This document shows positions 1 to 10,389 of a stretch of DNA of 18,489 nucleotides, piece after piece. Position numbers and translations under genes: made by a program. Position 1 is the first letter of the stretch; each line of letters starts with the position of its first letter. Source of the stretch: Gonapodya prolifera JEL478 (taxonomy: Eukaryota > Monoblepharomycota > Monoblepharidomycetes > Monoblepharidales > Gonapodyaceae); assembly GCA_001574975.1 (NCBI GenBank), contig KQ965837.1:158003-176491 (forward strand), in the 5' to 3' direction. Under the pieces are notes generated by a model that saw nothing but the letters and a program-made list of their open reading frames with translations, ran no database searches and was not told the origin of the DNA.

Positions 1-684
1 CCGTCTTCGTCACAGAACGGCATTCTTCCTGAAATTTGGTTCCAGCGCATTCGATGCGGGCTCTGCGTCCACGTTCTTCCCCTCGTTGCTCTGTTCCCAT
101 TCCTCGACCACTTCTTTACCTACGGGCAGCCATTTTTGCGTAAATTCACACTTGCGCTGCTCGCCCTCCTTGAAACCCGAATTGACAAGGCTGGAAACAA
201 CACCAGTAGGATCCTCGAAATCATTCACTTGGATTTGGAGGTGATGGGCCTGTCCAAGGCGGAACTGGTGGACCCAGCATCGGCAAAGACTAAGATGGCC
301 GAGTTTACCGACCTTTGTCTGTCCGCCGTCAACTCTGCTGCTGCCAGTTGTGCCAGCAGTTTGGCAAAGACAGGCGGATCCGAAGTAGCTGCTGCTCACG
401 GCGAAGCGGCGTCTGCTGAAGAATCACGTTCCGACACAGAAACCAGTCTGTCAGCCGATCTCGTCGAAATCCTCTCTGCCGTGGACGCAATCGACTGGGC
501 GGTGGAATCCACTCGGCAATACGACTTGCGGCTACGTGCCCGGATGGAGCGTGCCAAGGCGCAGGCCGCGACAAAGGAGGAGTCGGATGAGGAAGATGAG
601 GACGACGAAGATGAGTTGAGCGACGACTCGGAAACTGAGGAGGAGAGGCTGGCAAGGCTCATGGGTGGGGTAACCCTGAAATGA
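1..684 (+). CDS. Probable TBC-domain (Rab GTPase-activating) protein, 3' end only
   Basis: The frame is open from the first base of the window to a TGA at 682-684, so the gene begins to the left and at least 227 residues are seen. The first ~60 residues resemble the C-terminal end of a TBC (Tre2/Bub2/Cdc16) domain: a Leu-Pro-Glu-Ile-Trp-Phe start, then His-Val-Leu-Pro-Leu, then Phe-Leu-Asp-His-Phe-Phe before a Leu/Ala-rich helix, matching the family's LPL...LWDxFFxxG pattern. TBC proteins stimulate GTP hydrolysis by Rab GTPases in vesicle traffic; the catalytic Arg and Gln fingers would lie outside the window. The rest is Ala/Ser-rich and ends in a strongly acidic Glu/Asp/Ser tract (about bases 580-650), a possible casein-kinase-2 substrate. 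The TTG at 136 is not a start. The TBC assignment comes from a short fragment and is moderate; that the frame is coding is more secure. Confidence 0.6.
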   Translation, partial: PSSSQNGILPEIWFQRIRCGLCVHVLPLVALFPFLDHFFTYGQPFLRKFTLALLALLETRIDKAGNNTSRILEIIHLDLEVMGLSKAELVDPASAKTKMAEFTDLCLSAVNSAAASCASSLAKTGGSEVAAAHGEAASAEESRSDTETSLSADLVEILSAVDAIDWAVESTRQYDLRLRARMERAKAQAATKEESDEEDEDDEDELSDDSETEEERLARLMGGVTLK

Positions 685-914
685 TGATGACTCTAGAGGT
701 ACTGAGAATATTTTCAAGGAAACATACGTCATGATAGATCAAACAATGTGTTAAATACTGAACCCATATTATGTGAAGATTATTGTTGCGTGTACACGGA
801 TTCTCCGGATAAAAATCACACAAACCACAACGACATATATTCCATTTTCGAGCTTAGACTTCGATAAAGCAGACAAATACTGATACTACTTAGGGAATTG
901 CTGCTTCATCTTCG

Positions 915-3900
915 TCACTGCGCCGGGGAAAAGCTGAGCTTCACGTGAATTTCGCCACCGTCGACTCGATCTCCATTCTGCAACTCCAACCTCAACTCCT
1001 TATGCGGATCACGATCCAAGTTTTCGAGTGGCAGACGTGCAATACCCAGCAGTCGACCCTTGAGGAAGCCTTTATCCTTGACCTACGAGAGTTCTCAGCT
1101 TTGTGTTACAACCACTTCAAGAGAAGGTTTCATTCACCTTCAAACTTAAAGAACTCCTCTTTATGTCCGGAATGCTGACAACAAATATTTCGTTCCACAC
1201 GGGATTCACGTTCTTTTCAATGGTTTGCGACTTTCCAACTTCGCGATCCTCCAACATGAGCTCAACATAAGGACTGTAAACAGGAACGTACTCAGACGCC
1301 TTCACGGATTTACCAATCTTCAAACTCACTCGCTGGAGAGTCCATCTTTGTTCACCGCTGGAAGCATCTTTCCACTAATGAGCTCCACACGAAGCTTGCC
1401 CGGCACTGGTGCGAGAGTAGCGCGAGATGCTGTTGAAGGTACAGGCTGTGCTGGTACAGGCTGCGCTGCATCTGCAGCCAAAGCGGTCTGTCCAGCTTGT
1501 CCAACTATATCCACCGGAGCGTTCGCAATAGGTGCAGTTTTTGTGCTGGTATCGGTTGTCGGGGCTGGTGCGCTGATTGTGGCAACATCCGCAATAGGCT
1601 GGGGTACTTGCTTTGGGCGAGTTCTCTTTGGGTCAAACTTGACTCGAGCTGTCACAAAGCCACCGCGGAATCCCGTGTCTCCCTCTGAGAGGACATACTC
1701 CTTTTCAATAGCTTCTCCGGGTGAATCATAAAATTCGGCAAGATCGATTTGTGCCTTGCCAAGGACGGGTTTTGTTCGGAAGGAGTTGTGGTCCTTCACG
1801 GAGAGCTGCAGATTACTGTCCCTCACAGAAATCACATTTACTTGGAATTTTTCGTTCCAAACCTAATGGAGAAACTCATTTAGTACCGATCACATCAAAT
1901 GCATCAACATGGTGCCTTACTGGGTTGAGTTCCTTCTCTACGACCCTCGTGTTGTGCAACTTTTCGCCATTTAGCTGACACTACAGTATAAAGAGCATGA
2001 GAATCCACCAATGCATCCTTCGCAAAAGGCAAACATACCTGAACATATGGGTCACTTAGCCCGTTTGCGTCTGCTGCCGGTAGTTGACGTGCTCCGATAA
2101 TGGTGACCTTCGCAGCGTAAAACAAATCGAAATAGTGATGCGATTGCTCGAGGACGGCAAGCGTTTCCGAAACACTATACTCACCTCAACAATACCCTCG
2201 CCGTAGGGATCGACGGCGTCCCTTGAATCACCGCTTGCAGTGTCGAGCTTCACGCGGTGACTAGATGTCAGGCCTGTGTCTTCTTCGGTCAGGGGTGGCA
2301 TCTCGACGCTGAGATACCGGAATGAGAGACGAATGGCGCCTTCCCCATTCGCGAATGAAAACCAATCATCTTCAGCCGTGCCTTTCGTCTGTTTGAATGG
2401 GACGCGGTTAAAGGGTTTGAAAACATTACCATATGACTCAGAAAACTTTAGAGAGCTGTGCTGCGCACCTGCTTTTCAATGGCATCCTTCAGCTGAATGG
2501 TCAGATCCCCGAAAGTCTTATCACTACCACCAGGAACGTTGTCCGGGCTCCGCACTTCGAGCGTTATCTGCGCCTCGTCAATATTATCCGCGAAAAGCTC
2601 GAAGGTTTCCTAAAGGTACGAGTGAGGGATAAGAGTCCACAACAAAGAGTAACTTTGACTTACATAATAAACGGGGTTGTTTGTTCGCTTCTTCTTCTTT
2701 GATTTCCAAATGTTCTGGCCACGAGGCGTTCTCCCGACAATGTAAGGTTCGAACCATCCCGCACCAATAGGACCGATGTCCTTGCATTGATATATTTTGA
2801 CGCGAACAACACCCGTCTCTGACGAATGCAAGTTGGGCACATCTTCGGAGAGTAGCGATTGAAAAAGTGCATACTTACTGACGGTCATATCGTTTTTGAT
2901 AAGCTTCACTAGAGCGGGCTTTACCTTTGTGGCATCTGGGCCAGGAAGCACTATTGCAGCCTTTTGAGCCTCTTCCACCTCAATGATGGGGAAGAACGCC
3001 AGGTCCAGTTTCAGTTCGCCAGAGTCCCGCTTGGATGGATCGTTGTGGTGGAACAAAGGAAGCCACCTGAGATGGGGAAAAGATAGGTACATAAATCAGA
3101 AAACGGCATTCTATCGTCCTTCTTACCTATCGTCAGTAAGTGCCGGAGAGCCCCAATCTTTCATCAAAATTTCTTTGCGTTCGTCAGTGATATCCTTTTG
3201 TGCCGACGAAGCCTTGAAATCACGGAGCTGAACCCATTCAGCCAAATGAAGCTCATCAGTGTCTCCTAGGTACGGATGGTTGCCGACATCATCCCGATCT
3301 CTCAATTCGAATGACAAAATGTCAGATCCATCTTCTATGCCAGTGAGCACTTCGCGCTTAACGAGGTGGTAGAATACCTCAGACCAACGAGGTGACTGAC
3401 TTTGATCGTGTTGAATCAATTGTTATCATTCTTCTGGAGGAAAATATCGAATCACGGGAAACGTACGATTGCTCAACTGTTTTAGTGCAAAGTATTTGTT
3501 TTCGCTGTCCGCGCGGTCCAAGCATTCCTCTGCAGTATGGATCTGATACGCAATGAAGTACCAGAACATTCAAATTACGTCTCAAAACTACTCACCGCTT
3601 TTGTCTTTTGTAAACTTTGCCAATAATGGATTCTCCGCATTTCTGAGACCTCTTGCGTTTCTGATTGTCACTCTCAGTACGCCCACCGCAAACTCGTCTT
3701 GGAAATCAACTTCCGGAGCAAAGAGGGATTCCACATTGTAAAAGAAGCCACTGGATCAAATCCCGGAAGGTCAATTCTACCAACACGATATAAATACCGA
3801 CTTTGAACACCTACTTCGGTGGCGAGAACATCATTTTCATCACCGAGTCAACGAGTTTCTGTAATGTGAGATGGATTGGATATTTTCATTTTTGACCGGC

Positions 3901-5152
3901 CTCTCATCGACATCCTTACTTACACGAATGAAGTCATTCAATCCGGGCACATCAAGAATATCTCCGCCTTTCAGAGGCCGGACAGAAAACTCAGTACGGG
4001 GCATCTTTCCGTCTGGGCACCATATGTTTATGGTCTTGACGTTTGGAAACGACGGGCCAAGTCGCAGTCGGACAGCAAACTAAGAAATTGAAGACAGCAA
4101 CTCGTTTAAGTACACTCAGCATCTTCGGTGTGAACAGCAAATCCCTACCTCTCCCTCCATTTCCAAGTTATCGACCTGAACAGGAAAGGGCACACCCTTC
4201 ATTCCTTTGACCCTCGACGTAGTTATCACACGGGCATTTCGAGCATCGAATCCTTTACGTTGGCGCTCGGCGTTTAAGTCGTCCTGTGTCAACGGACTGA
4301 ACTGGATTCTGAATATGAGCTCAACGACATCCGATTCGGTGATGAGTGGATTGAACCTGGCGCCAACAATGGACGGTGCAGCGCTCCCTTGGTGTACCGT
4401 TGGTCGTCAGCAAAGTGTTCGCGAAACCTTAATGCACCCCAAAAAATATTTTTCTCACCAAGATCGAACTCCGTGAGCTGAAAGGAATCCAAGAAAGGCG
4501 GCAAATAATAGTCCACCAAAGTGTCATTTACTGTTGTCTTGATCTGTTTGGAAGACAAATGTGGTCATCCATCAGTTGTTTGTCCACATGCGCGAGCTTG
4601 CTTTGCCGTACCGTTTCGGCCAACCATGGCTGGAATTCAAGCCAATACTTTTCCAAAAATGCGTTGAACCATTCGAGAGTTTCATCCTCCTTCGATTCAG
4701 CCTTCAGGGCAAATATGGCCCTCACTACTTCCCTCCGAGTGTATTCCTTGGCACGTCTGGTCTCCATGCTGGCGGCTCGCCGAAATGCCGGCAATATCAC
4801 CAAGAGAAGCAATCCAACCCATATTCCGGTGTAACCATTTCTGTGTAAGAAGGAGAGAAACAACTGTGAAACACATTGCAGATTCCAAACCAAACACCAC
4901 AATCGGATCGAACCTTCCGAGAGCCCAAGAAACAACGGATCCAAACGTAACAATAGAACCCTGAAAGAACGTTTCTTTGAGTCCGACGATCGATTCTATC
5001 CACGAGATCGGTGCAGGTTCTGGTCCCTCAAGCAACTTTTTGCGATCCTCGGCAAGCTCTTTTATTTTCTGCTCAATGAGCAAGGGAGTCGTCTCCGAAG
5101 ATGAGCCCGCGGCGCCCGATTTCATCACCCCCGCGGAACTCGATGCTGCCAT
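915..5152 (-). CDS. Tricalbin / extended-synaptotagmin-like SMP and C2-domain protein
   Basis: This is an ER-plasma membrane tether and lipid-transfer protein. Eighteen exons give 1049 aa: 4914-5152, 4612-4840, 4459-4543, 4149-4387, 3924-4079, 3815-3858, 3596-3750, 3467-3542, 3127-3399, 2879-3066, 2664-2818, 2469-2609, 2185-2388, 2039-2107, 1921-1980, 1330-1862, 1138-1273, 915-1082. A hydrophobic hairpin lies at residues ~62-79 and 83-99. The SMP domain (~130-330) starts with Trp-Phe-Asn-Ala-Phe-Leu-Glu-Lys-Tyr-Trp and has PPFLDSFQLTEFDLG. Four C2 domains follow (~350-470, 562-670, 724-835, 926-1040). C2-1, C2-3 and C2-4 keep Ser-Asp-Pro-Tyr; C2-2 has Phe-Glu-Pro-Tyr and probably does not bind calcium. 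A Pro/Ala/Thr-rich linker separates C2-3 and C2-4. Yeast tricalbins are longer. The start was chosen at the Met before an Ala/Ser-rich stretch; the frame stays open upstream to 5425. Least certain are intron 4841-4913 (GTTCGA donor, in the hairpin) and intron 2819-2878. Confidence 0.9.
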
Positions 5153-5405
5153 CGATGGAAGCCAAAGCGGCAAATCCTCCACGGCACATTCACACTTGGC
5201 AAGGGTTTCAACAACAACACTTTCCGACAAATTCTCTCTTGAACTACATTTTTTACATGCACCCGTGTAAAAGCATGGTCGTAATAGCTCCGGTGCAGTA
5301 CAAGTGGTGAAGTATTCAATTCCAGTTTGAACCACCCCACGTGGTCCTGGATTTTGCTTGGCGTCAAACACTCTTCCAAGCGGGTAAGAATTCATGAAAC
5401 GCAAC

Positions 5406-6479
5406 TCACTCTGCCTGCTGAGCAAAGTCTACCGCCACTGGTTCCGGGTTCCATCCGAGAATAATGTCAGCAACCTGATCCAACTTATCTTGGCCCCACA
5501 CAATTTCCCCATCATCAATTTGGTATGATGGAAATCCACAGACACCCGCTGTCACAGCACGCGTGACATTGGTCTTCAAGGCGTCCCTCGCCTCTTGAGA
5601 GTCCGCCTGGTCGACCAACTTCGGATCGTAGCCTGCAGACGAAATAACGGATTTCAAGACTGCGGAGTCGGAAATGTCAAGGTCGTCCGCCCAGGCGGCT
5701 TTATCTGTTGTGAAAAGAAGTCAATATCGAACTAATCAAGGAATTATTGGAATATTGCAGCGGCCAGGGACTCTCACAGATGGCATCAATGAGCTTCCAT
5801 TCTTTCTTGAGGCAGACTACTCTTAGTGGTAAAGGAGTTCGAATAGGAAAGTGCTTCTTTCCCTATCGGAAGGGAAACCCGAGGTGTGTGGATCTCAAGA
5901 TCAAAAGGTGTAAAAAGATCACGTACTTTAAGTGGACCCCCGATCCACTTTAGCGCGACAGGATGCTCTTTTCCGTCTGGATACGGGAGGCGGCTCCAAT
6001 ATGAGACCCAGTCAGCCATGTCCCTGTCACCCCAATCAATTCTATTGGTACGAATGGGATTTTAATTCGAGTGCACGAGCTGAGAAGCTGGGTATATCTG
6101 CTTACGCTTGTTGTGTAGTGGCTTTCCGAGGTTCTACCGGGGTGCCAATCTCACGGAACAAAATTCCAAGTAAGGTCGGGACTAGTTCAACTTCAAGTTG
6201 CGGTCCCATCTCCTCAACGATTCTTGTCAATTGTGTCCAACCCAGATATGTCCACGGGCTAGTCAAATGAGCGTGAGATGGTAAAAATGTGGTAATCACG
6301 AGAAGAGAGGGAGCGGAATTCAAACCTGCTGAAATCGAACCAGAATGTGAGCTTCCTCTTAGACTTTAGAGGACCAGGACAAATCCGGGGCAGTAATATG
6401 GTGGGAAGAGCAGTTGCGGGGCCATTCAGCGAAACTACGGCTCCTTCAACGAAATGCTATGCAAGAGTCGGAGTTGCAT
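5406..6479 (-). CDS. GST kappa / 2-hydroxychromene-2-carboxylate isomerase-like protein (DSBA fold)
   Basis: Thioredoxin-fold enzyme of the DSBA family. Relatives use glutathione for conjugation, peroxide reduction or cis-trans isomerisation, often in peroxisomes or mitochondria. Well-supported exons are 6326-~6355, 6106-6258, 5927-6041, 5778-5862 and 5406-5704. Strand 1 runs LTFWFDF and is followed by Ser-Ser-Pro-Trp-Thr-Tyr, where one Ser is the expected catalytic residue. FPIRTPLPLR and, near the C terminus, GVCGFPSYQID (cis-proline loop) with WGQDKLDQV are classic family motifs. The start is uncertain. The best separate-gene model uses ATG 6477-6479, a 41-nt exon 6439-6479 and an 83-nt intron with a weak GTAGTT donor, giving 240 aa. 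That ATG overlaps the stop of the next gene upstream. The alternative is that this domain is the second half of a fused protein. The product end has an Ala/Gln/Glu tail and no clear SKL-type signal. Confidence 0.85.
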
Positions 6480-7427
6480 CAGCTATTGACCGATGAGATC
6501 CGGTCAGATCCAACCGTCGCACTCACCAATCGACCAGCTTCACTGAATAGTCTTCCACCTATAGGTAATCTGCTATCTGCGATCCAGAAGCTTGGAGCGA
6601 ATGGCGCACCTTTAAAAAAGATCATCGTTGTTATCCACCCGATACATCCAGGAAGGGTAAAAGTTTGAGTATGAACCTCTCGACTCTGCCTCCTTCGTGG
6701 TTGACATAAGAGCCGTTTCCCATTTTGGATTCTCGACACCGTCGTAAATGTCCAAGCGTTCTTGCAGGGACTGGGAGGTTAAGGATTGAAGAATGGAAGG
6801 ACTGCCAATGTCGAGTCCCTGAAGGAAGTATGCATCAAATATCAATTGAGTTACTGTTCGGCGGAGATTGGGCTCCAGGGACGATAGAAGCTTCAGTGCT
6901 AGTGCCGATGCCGACGGAAGAGTGTGACACTTCAGACAACCATATCCACCGAACTCCCTACGTACCTGGTACACTGTCAACAGGATGTCGCTTGTGGAAG
7001 CCTATTTGAACACCGAAGCGCTTCGAAGTCCGCCCGAGGTCCCGTATCAAGTACCGGTTCTTGTTTCCATGTGGTCCCTCGGCGCTTTCGAAAGGCGACG
7101 CTCGGAACGACGATGGAATAAGAGCCGGTTTGTATATCACTTGTGCTCCGATGCGTTGTGCGATTTTATCGATTCTTTTGGAGGCAAGGTAAGACCTGAC
7201 CACGAGTCAGCGGCGATTCAGTCTAGCTGGCCGGTGAAAAGATAAAGAAGAGACTGTACCATGGACAGACGATGTTGTAATAAACTGAAAGGCGTCAAGA
7301 GGATCACAGAGTCAGAGTCCGATTCCGATTCATCAGATCGAACCGCCAGTTCCGCTCGTACAGCCGAGATTCCATCGGCCTACTCTCGCAGCTCCCAATT
7401 CTCACATTCGATTGTAGGCGCAGGCAT
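6479..7427 (-). CDS. DSBA-family thioredoxin-fold protein with a Cys-Pro-Trp active-site region
   Basis: Second member of the same family, paralogous to its downstream neighbour. Five exons (7406-7427, 7260-7284, 6966-7195, 6677-6898, 6479-6609) give 209 aa, a usual length for 2-hydroxychromene-2-carboxylate isomerase-type proteins. The first two exons are tiny (22 and 25 nt), but together with exon 3 they rebuild the canonical start: IEFYYNIV, Cys14-Pro-Trp-Ser-Tyr, LASKRIDKIA. Further family signs are KRHPVDSVPALKLLSSL, FDAYFLQGLDI, and a C-terminal GAPFAPSFWI (cis-Pro loop) followed by GSDRI. Cys stands where GST kappa and the isomerase have Ser, so it may act more like a monothiol oxidoreductase; that is inference. 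The first intron (7285-7405, 121 nt) is longer than most here. A strong donor-like GTGAGT lies inside the last exon (6521-6526). Substrate unknown. Confidence 0.82.
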
Positions 7428-7440
7428 CTCGAGCGAATGA

Positions 7441-7472
7441 TTGTTGCAAAACGATGTTGTTGCAAAACGATG
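7441..7472. repeat. Perfect 16-bp tandem duplication
   Basis: Two identical head-to-tail copies of TTGTTGCAAAACGATG occupy 7441-7456 and 7457-7472, just upstream of the start of the Cys-type DSBA gene. They fall in its 5' UTR or promoter and are probably a slippage duplication. The rest of the 229-bp gap up to the Hsp70 stop (7428-7656) is A/T-rich, with nothing else I recognise. Confidence 0.9.
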
Positions 7473-7656
7473 TTAAATTTGTGAAACAAATCTTCATCAT
7501 TTTACAATTTAATCAAAATCCAAAGTGTCACTATTTATAGGCAAATGTTCTCGCATCATCTCAACCTATACATCTATCAATGCCTGCGAGTCGTTCTACA
7601 CGCGTCCATCTCAGGTTTTTCTCGAACCCTGCCACCCAATCTCACTAACAACCAAA

Positions 7657-10195
7657 TTAGTCGACCTCCTCCACAGTGGGGCCAGATCCCGCACCGCCGT
7701 CAGCACCGCCCGCACCAGGGAAACCTCCGGGTCCTCCGGCGCCAGGGAAACCACCTCCGGGGAAGCCGCCGGGTCCTCCAGGACCACCGTCTCCGTACAA
7801 GCGGCGCATAATCTGTTTCAAAAGAACGAGTCAAAAATCATATAAGTAACTGAAATTCCAGTTCAGTACTCACGGGGTTGGCAACCTCCTCAAGCTCCTT
7901 CTGCTTGCTCTCGAACTCCTCTTTGCTGGCCTCGTGGCTGCGGTCCAACCATTGGATGGTTTCGTCGACAGCCTTCTCGAGTGTGCTCTTGTCCTCGGCA
8001 GAGAACTTGTCCTTCAGTTTGTCGTCCTGAAGGGTGTTGCGTAGGTTGAACGCGTAGCTCTCCCTAAGAGATTTACGGCGTGGTCAATGATTCCGCAAAA
8101 TGATGAGATCAGATGCAAAACTCACAGAGCATTTTTAGACTGGATGCGGGTAGCGGCCTCCTCGTCCTCGGCCTTGTACTTCTCGGCCTCGTTAACCATC
8201 CGTTCAATGTCTTCCTTGGACAGACGACCCTTGTCGTTGGTAATGGTGATCTTGTTGCTGCGTCCGGTGGTCTTGTCGGCGGCGGTGACATTAAGGATAC
8301 CGCTGTTGCATTGCAAGTGCGTTAGGACAGTCCCCGAATATGCTTCTCAATAGTTACTCACTTCGCATCGATATCAAATGTGACCTCAATCTGAGGAACA
8401 CCACGAGGAGCAGGGGGAATGCCAGTAAGCTCGAACTTGCCAAGCAGGTTGTTGTCCTTGGTGCGAGCACGTTCACCCTCGTAGACCTGGATCAACACTC
8501 CGGGTTGGTTGTCCGAGTAGGTCGAAAAGATTTCACTCTTCTTGGTGGGGATGGTGGTGTTGCGCTTGATGAGAGGGGTCATGATACCACCAGCGGTCTC
8601 GATACCGAGGGAAAGAGGGGAGACGTCGAGCAAAAGGAGGTCCTGAGTCTTCTCGGAGGTGGTTCTGTGAGGAATAGTGATTAGAAATCAGTTTTTCGCA
8701 AGCAGGCGGTGGATTGTCAAACTCACCCAGTGAGGATAGCGGCTTGCACAGCGGCACCGTAGGCGACGGCCTCGTCGGGGTTGATGGACTTGTTGGGCTC
8801 CTTGCCGTTGAAGAAGTCCTGGACGAGCTTCTGGACCTTGGGGATACGGGTGGATCCACCGACCAAGACGATCTCGTTGACGGTACCCTTGTCGATCTTG
8901 GCGTCACGGAGGACCTTCTCGACTGGGTCGAGAGTGGAACGGAAAAGGTCCGCGCAGAGTTCCTCGAAACGAGCACGGGTGATCGAAGTGTAGAAGTCGA
9001 TACCCTCGAAGAGAGAGTCGATCTTTGAAAGAGAAAAAGATTGTCAGCCAACTGATCGGACAACAGTAGAGTCAAACGCGTACCTCAATGGTGGTTTGAG
9101 CGGCGCTGGAAAGAGTTCGCTTCGCGCGCTCGCAAGCAGTGCGGAGACGACGGAGAGCACGAGCATTGCCGGTCATGTCTTTCTTGAACTTGCGCTTGAA
9201 CTCCTGGGTGAAGAAGTCCACCATGCGGTTGTCGAAGTCCTCTCCTCCCAAGTGAGTGTCACCGGCAGTTGCCTTGACTTCGAAGATACCGTCCTCGATG
9301 GTCAGGAGAGACACATCGAAAGTACCACCACCTAGAAATTGAACAAGTAAGTTATTTGAAGGAGGTCGAGATTCAACCCAAAAAGAGCTTACCAAGGTCG
9401 AAAATGAGAACGTTCTTCTCGCCGGCACCCTTCTTGTCCAAGCCGTACGCAATGGCGGCAGCGGTGGGCTCGTTGATGATACGGAGGACGTTCATGCCAG
9501 TAATGGTACCAGCGTCCTTGGTGGCTTGACGCTGCGAGTCGTTGAAGTAGGCCGGGACGGTGATGACGGCGTCCTTGACTTTGTGGCCAAGGTAGGCCTC
9601 GGCGGTCTCCTTCATCTTGAGCAAGACCATGGACGAGATTTCCTCAGGTGTGAAGGTCTTCTCCTCGCCCTTGAACTCCACACGGATCAGAGGCTTGGTG
9701 CCTTTGTCGATGACTTTGAAGGGCCTGGAAATGCAAATATTAGGACTTGGATTACCTCTTTACGAATCAAATTACTTGTACGTACCAGTGCTTCATGTCA
9801 CTCTGGACTTCGGCATCGGCGAAGCGACGGCCGATAAGACGCTTCGCGTCGAAAACGGTGTTGTGGGGGTTCATCGCGACCTGGTTCTTGGCAGCATCAC
9901 CGATAAGACGTTCCTAGAATGTTATGTGGAGAAAGTCAGCTCCCGAAACACGAAGCTGAGCCAAAAGACTTGTTACCCACCGTATCGGTGAAGGCGACGT
10001 AGGATGGGGCTGTTGGATTGCGAATTGAGGGGTACAGAGATGGTCAGCATCCATCCAACTTTGATTGCAATCAATCGCCGACTCACTTGTCCGGTTGCCC
10101 TGGTCATTGGCAATGATTTCAACACGGTCGTTTTGCCATACTCCCACGCAAGAGTAGGTGGTTCCGAGGTCGATTCCGACGGCTTTCGATGTCAT
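7657..10195 (-). CDS. Cytosolic heat shock protein 70 (Ssa-type), complete
   Basis: ATP-dependent chaperone for folding, translocation and refolding of proteins in the cytosol and nucleus. Ten exons give 655 aa: 10087-10195, 9981-10009, 9786-9913, 9393-9724, 9084-9331, 8727-9022, 8362-8664, 8126-8302, 7874-8063, 7657-7812. All three Hsp70 signatures are present: [11 protein letters not shown] near residue 7, [12 protein letters not shown] near 200, and [14 protein letters not shown] near 340. The substrate-binding part includes [14 protein letters not shown]. The tail is Gly/Pro/Phe-rich with GGFPG repeats and ends in EEVD, the site for TPR co-chaperones, which marks the cytosolic form. There is no signal or transit peptide. 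Nine introns of 59-77 nt all use GT...AG, and exon 2 is only 29 nt. Many fungal stress Hsp70 genes have few introns, so nine suggests a constitutive (cognate) gene, although a heat-shock element lies upstream. Confidence 0.98.
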
Positions 10196-10360
10196 TGCAA
10201 CGTTCGCTCGAAAGAGAAATCCCAAGAAGCTTCACGAATTGACACAGAAATGAATGAGAGAAAGAAAGAATCCAGACAGATGAGCAAAAGTTCAGAGGAA
10301 AGTAGCGTAAGACTCGCGGTGGGCTCTCACGTTTTGTATTCCGTTCGAAGAGAAAGGCCG

Positions 10361-10383
10361 TTCGAGGAAGCTCTCGAACTTTC
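10361..10383 (-). promoter_or_regulatory. Heat-shock element (HSF binding site), five units
   Basis: Five 3-base units spaced every 5 bases read TTC(10361) GGA(10366) CTC(10371) GAA(10376) TTC(10381). Three are perfect nGAAn/nTTCn units and two match two of three bases, in the alternating order that trimeric heat-shock factor binds. A TTCGAA palindrome and another GAA lie next to it (10344-10354). The site is about 165-190 bp upstream of the Hsp70 start, a normal distance. Confidence 0.75.
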
Positions 10384-10389
10384 CACCAA

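Noticed and set aside
329-732. Minus-strand frames opposite the acidic tail (329-655, 396-662, 532-732)
   Set aside because: Ser- and Pro-rich shadows of the Glu/Asp codon run on the plus strand, without introns or family resemblance.
5153-5425. N-terminal extension of the tricalbin frame to an upstream start near 5425
   Set aside because: The frame is open, but the added residues look random, overlap the end of the neighbouring GST-like gene and are not needed by the family; the Met at 5152 is preferred.
6414-6668. Plus-strand frame across the DSBA gene junction
   Set aside because: It lies opposite well-supported exon 6479-6609 of a conserved family and has no recognisable features.
7441-7472. 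Possible CRISPR-like or satellite array
   Set aside because: There are only two adjacent copies without spacers, in a eukaryotic intergenic region; a simple duplication explains it.
8340-9837. Long plus-strand open frames opposite Hsp70 (8340-8684, 8714-9028, 9526-9837)
   Set aside because: They mirror the codon-biased Hsp70 exons on the other strand, end at its intron borders and resemble no protein; typical antisense shadows of a highly expressed gene.
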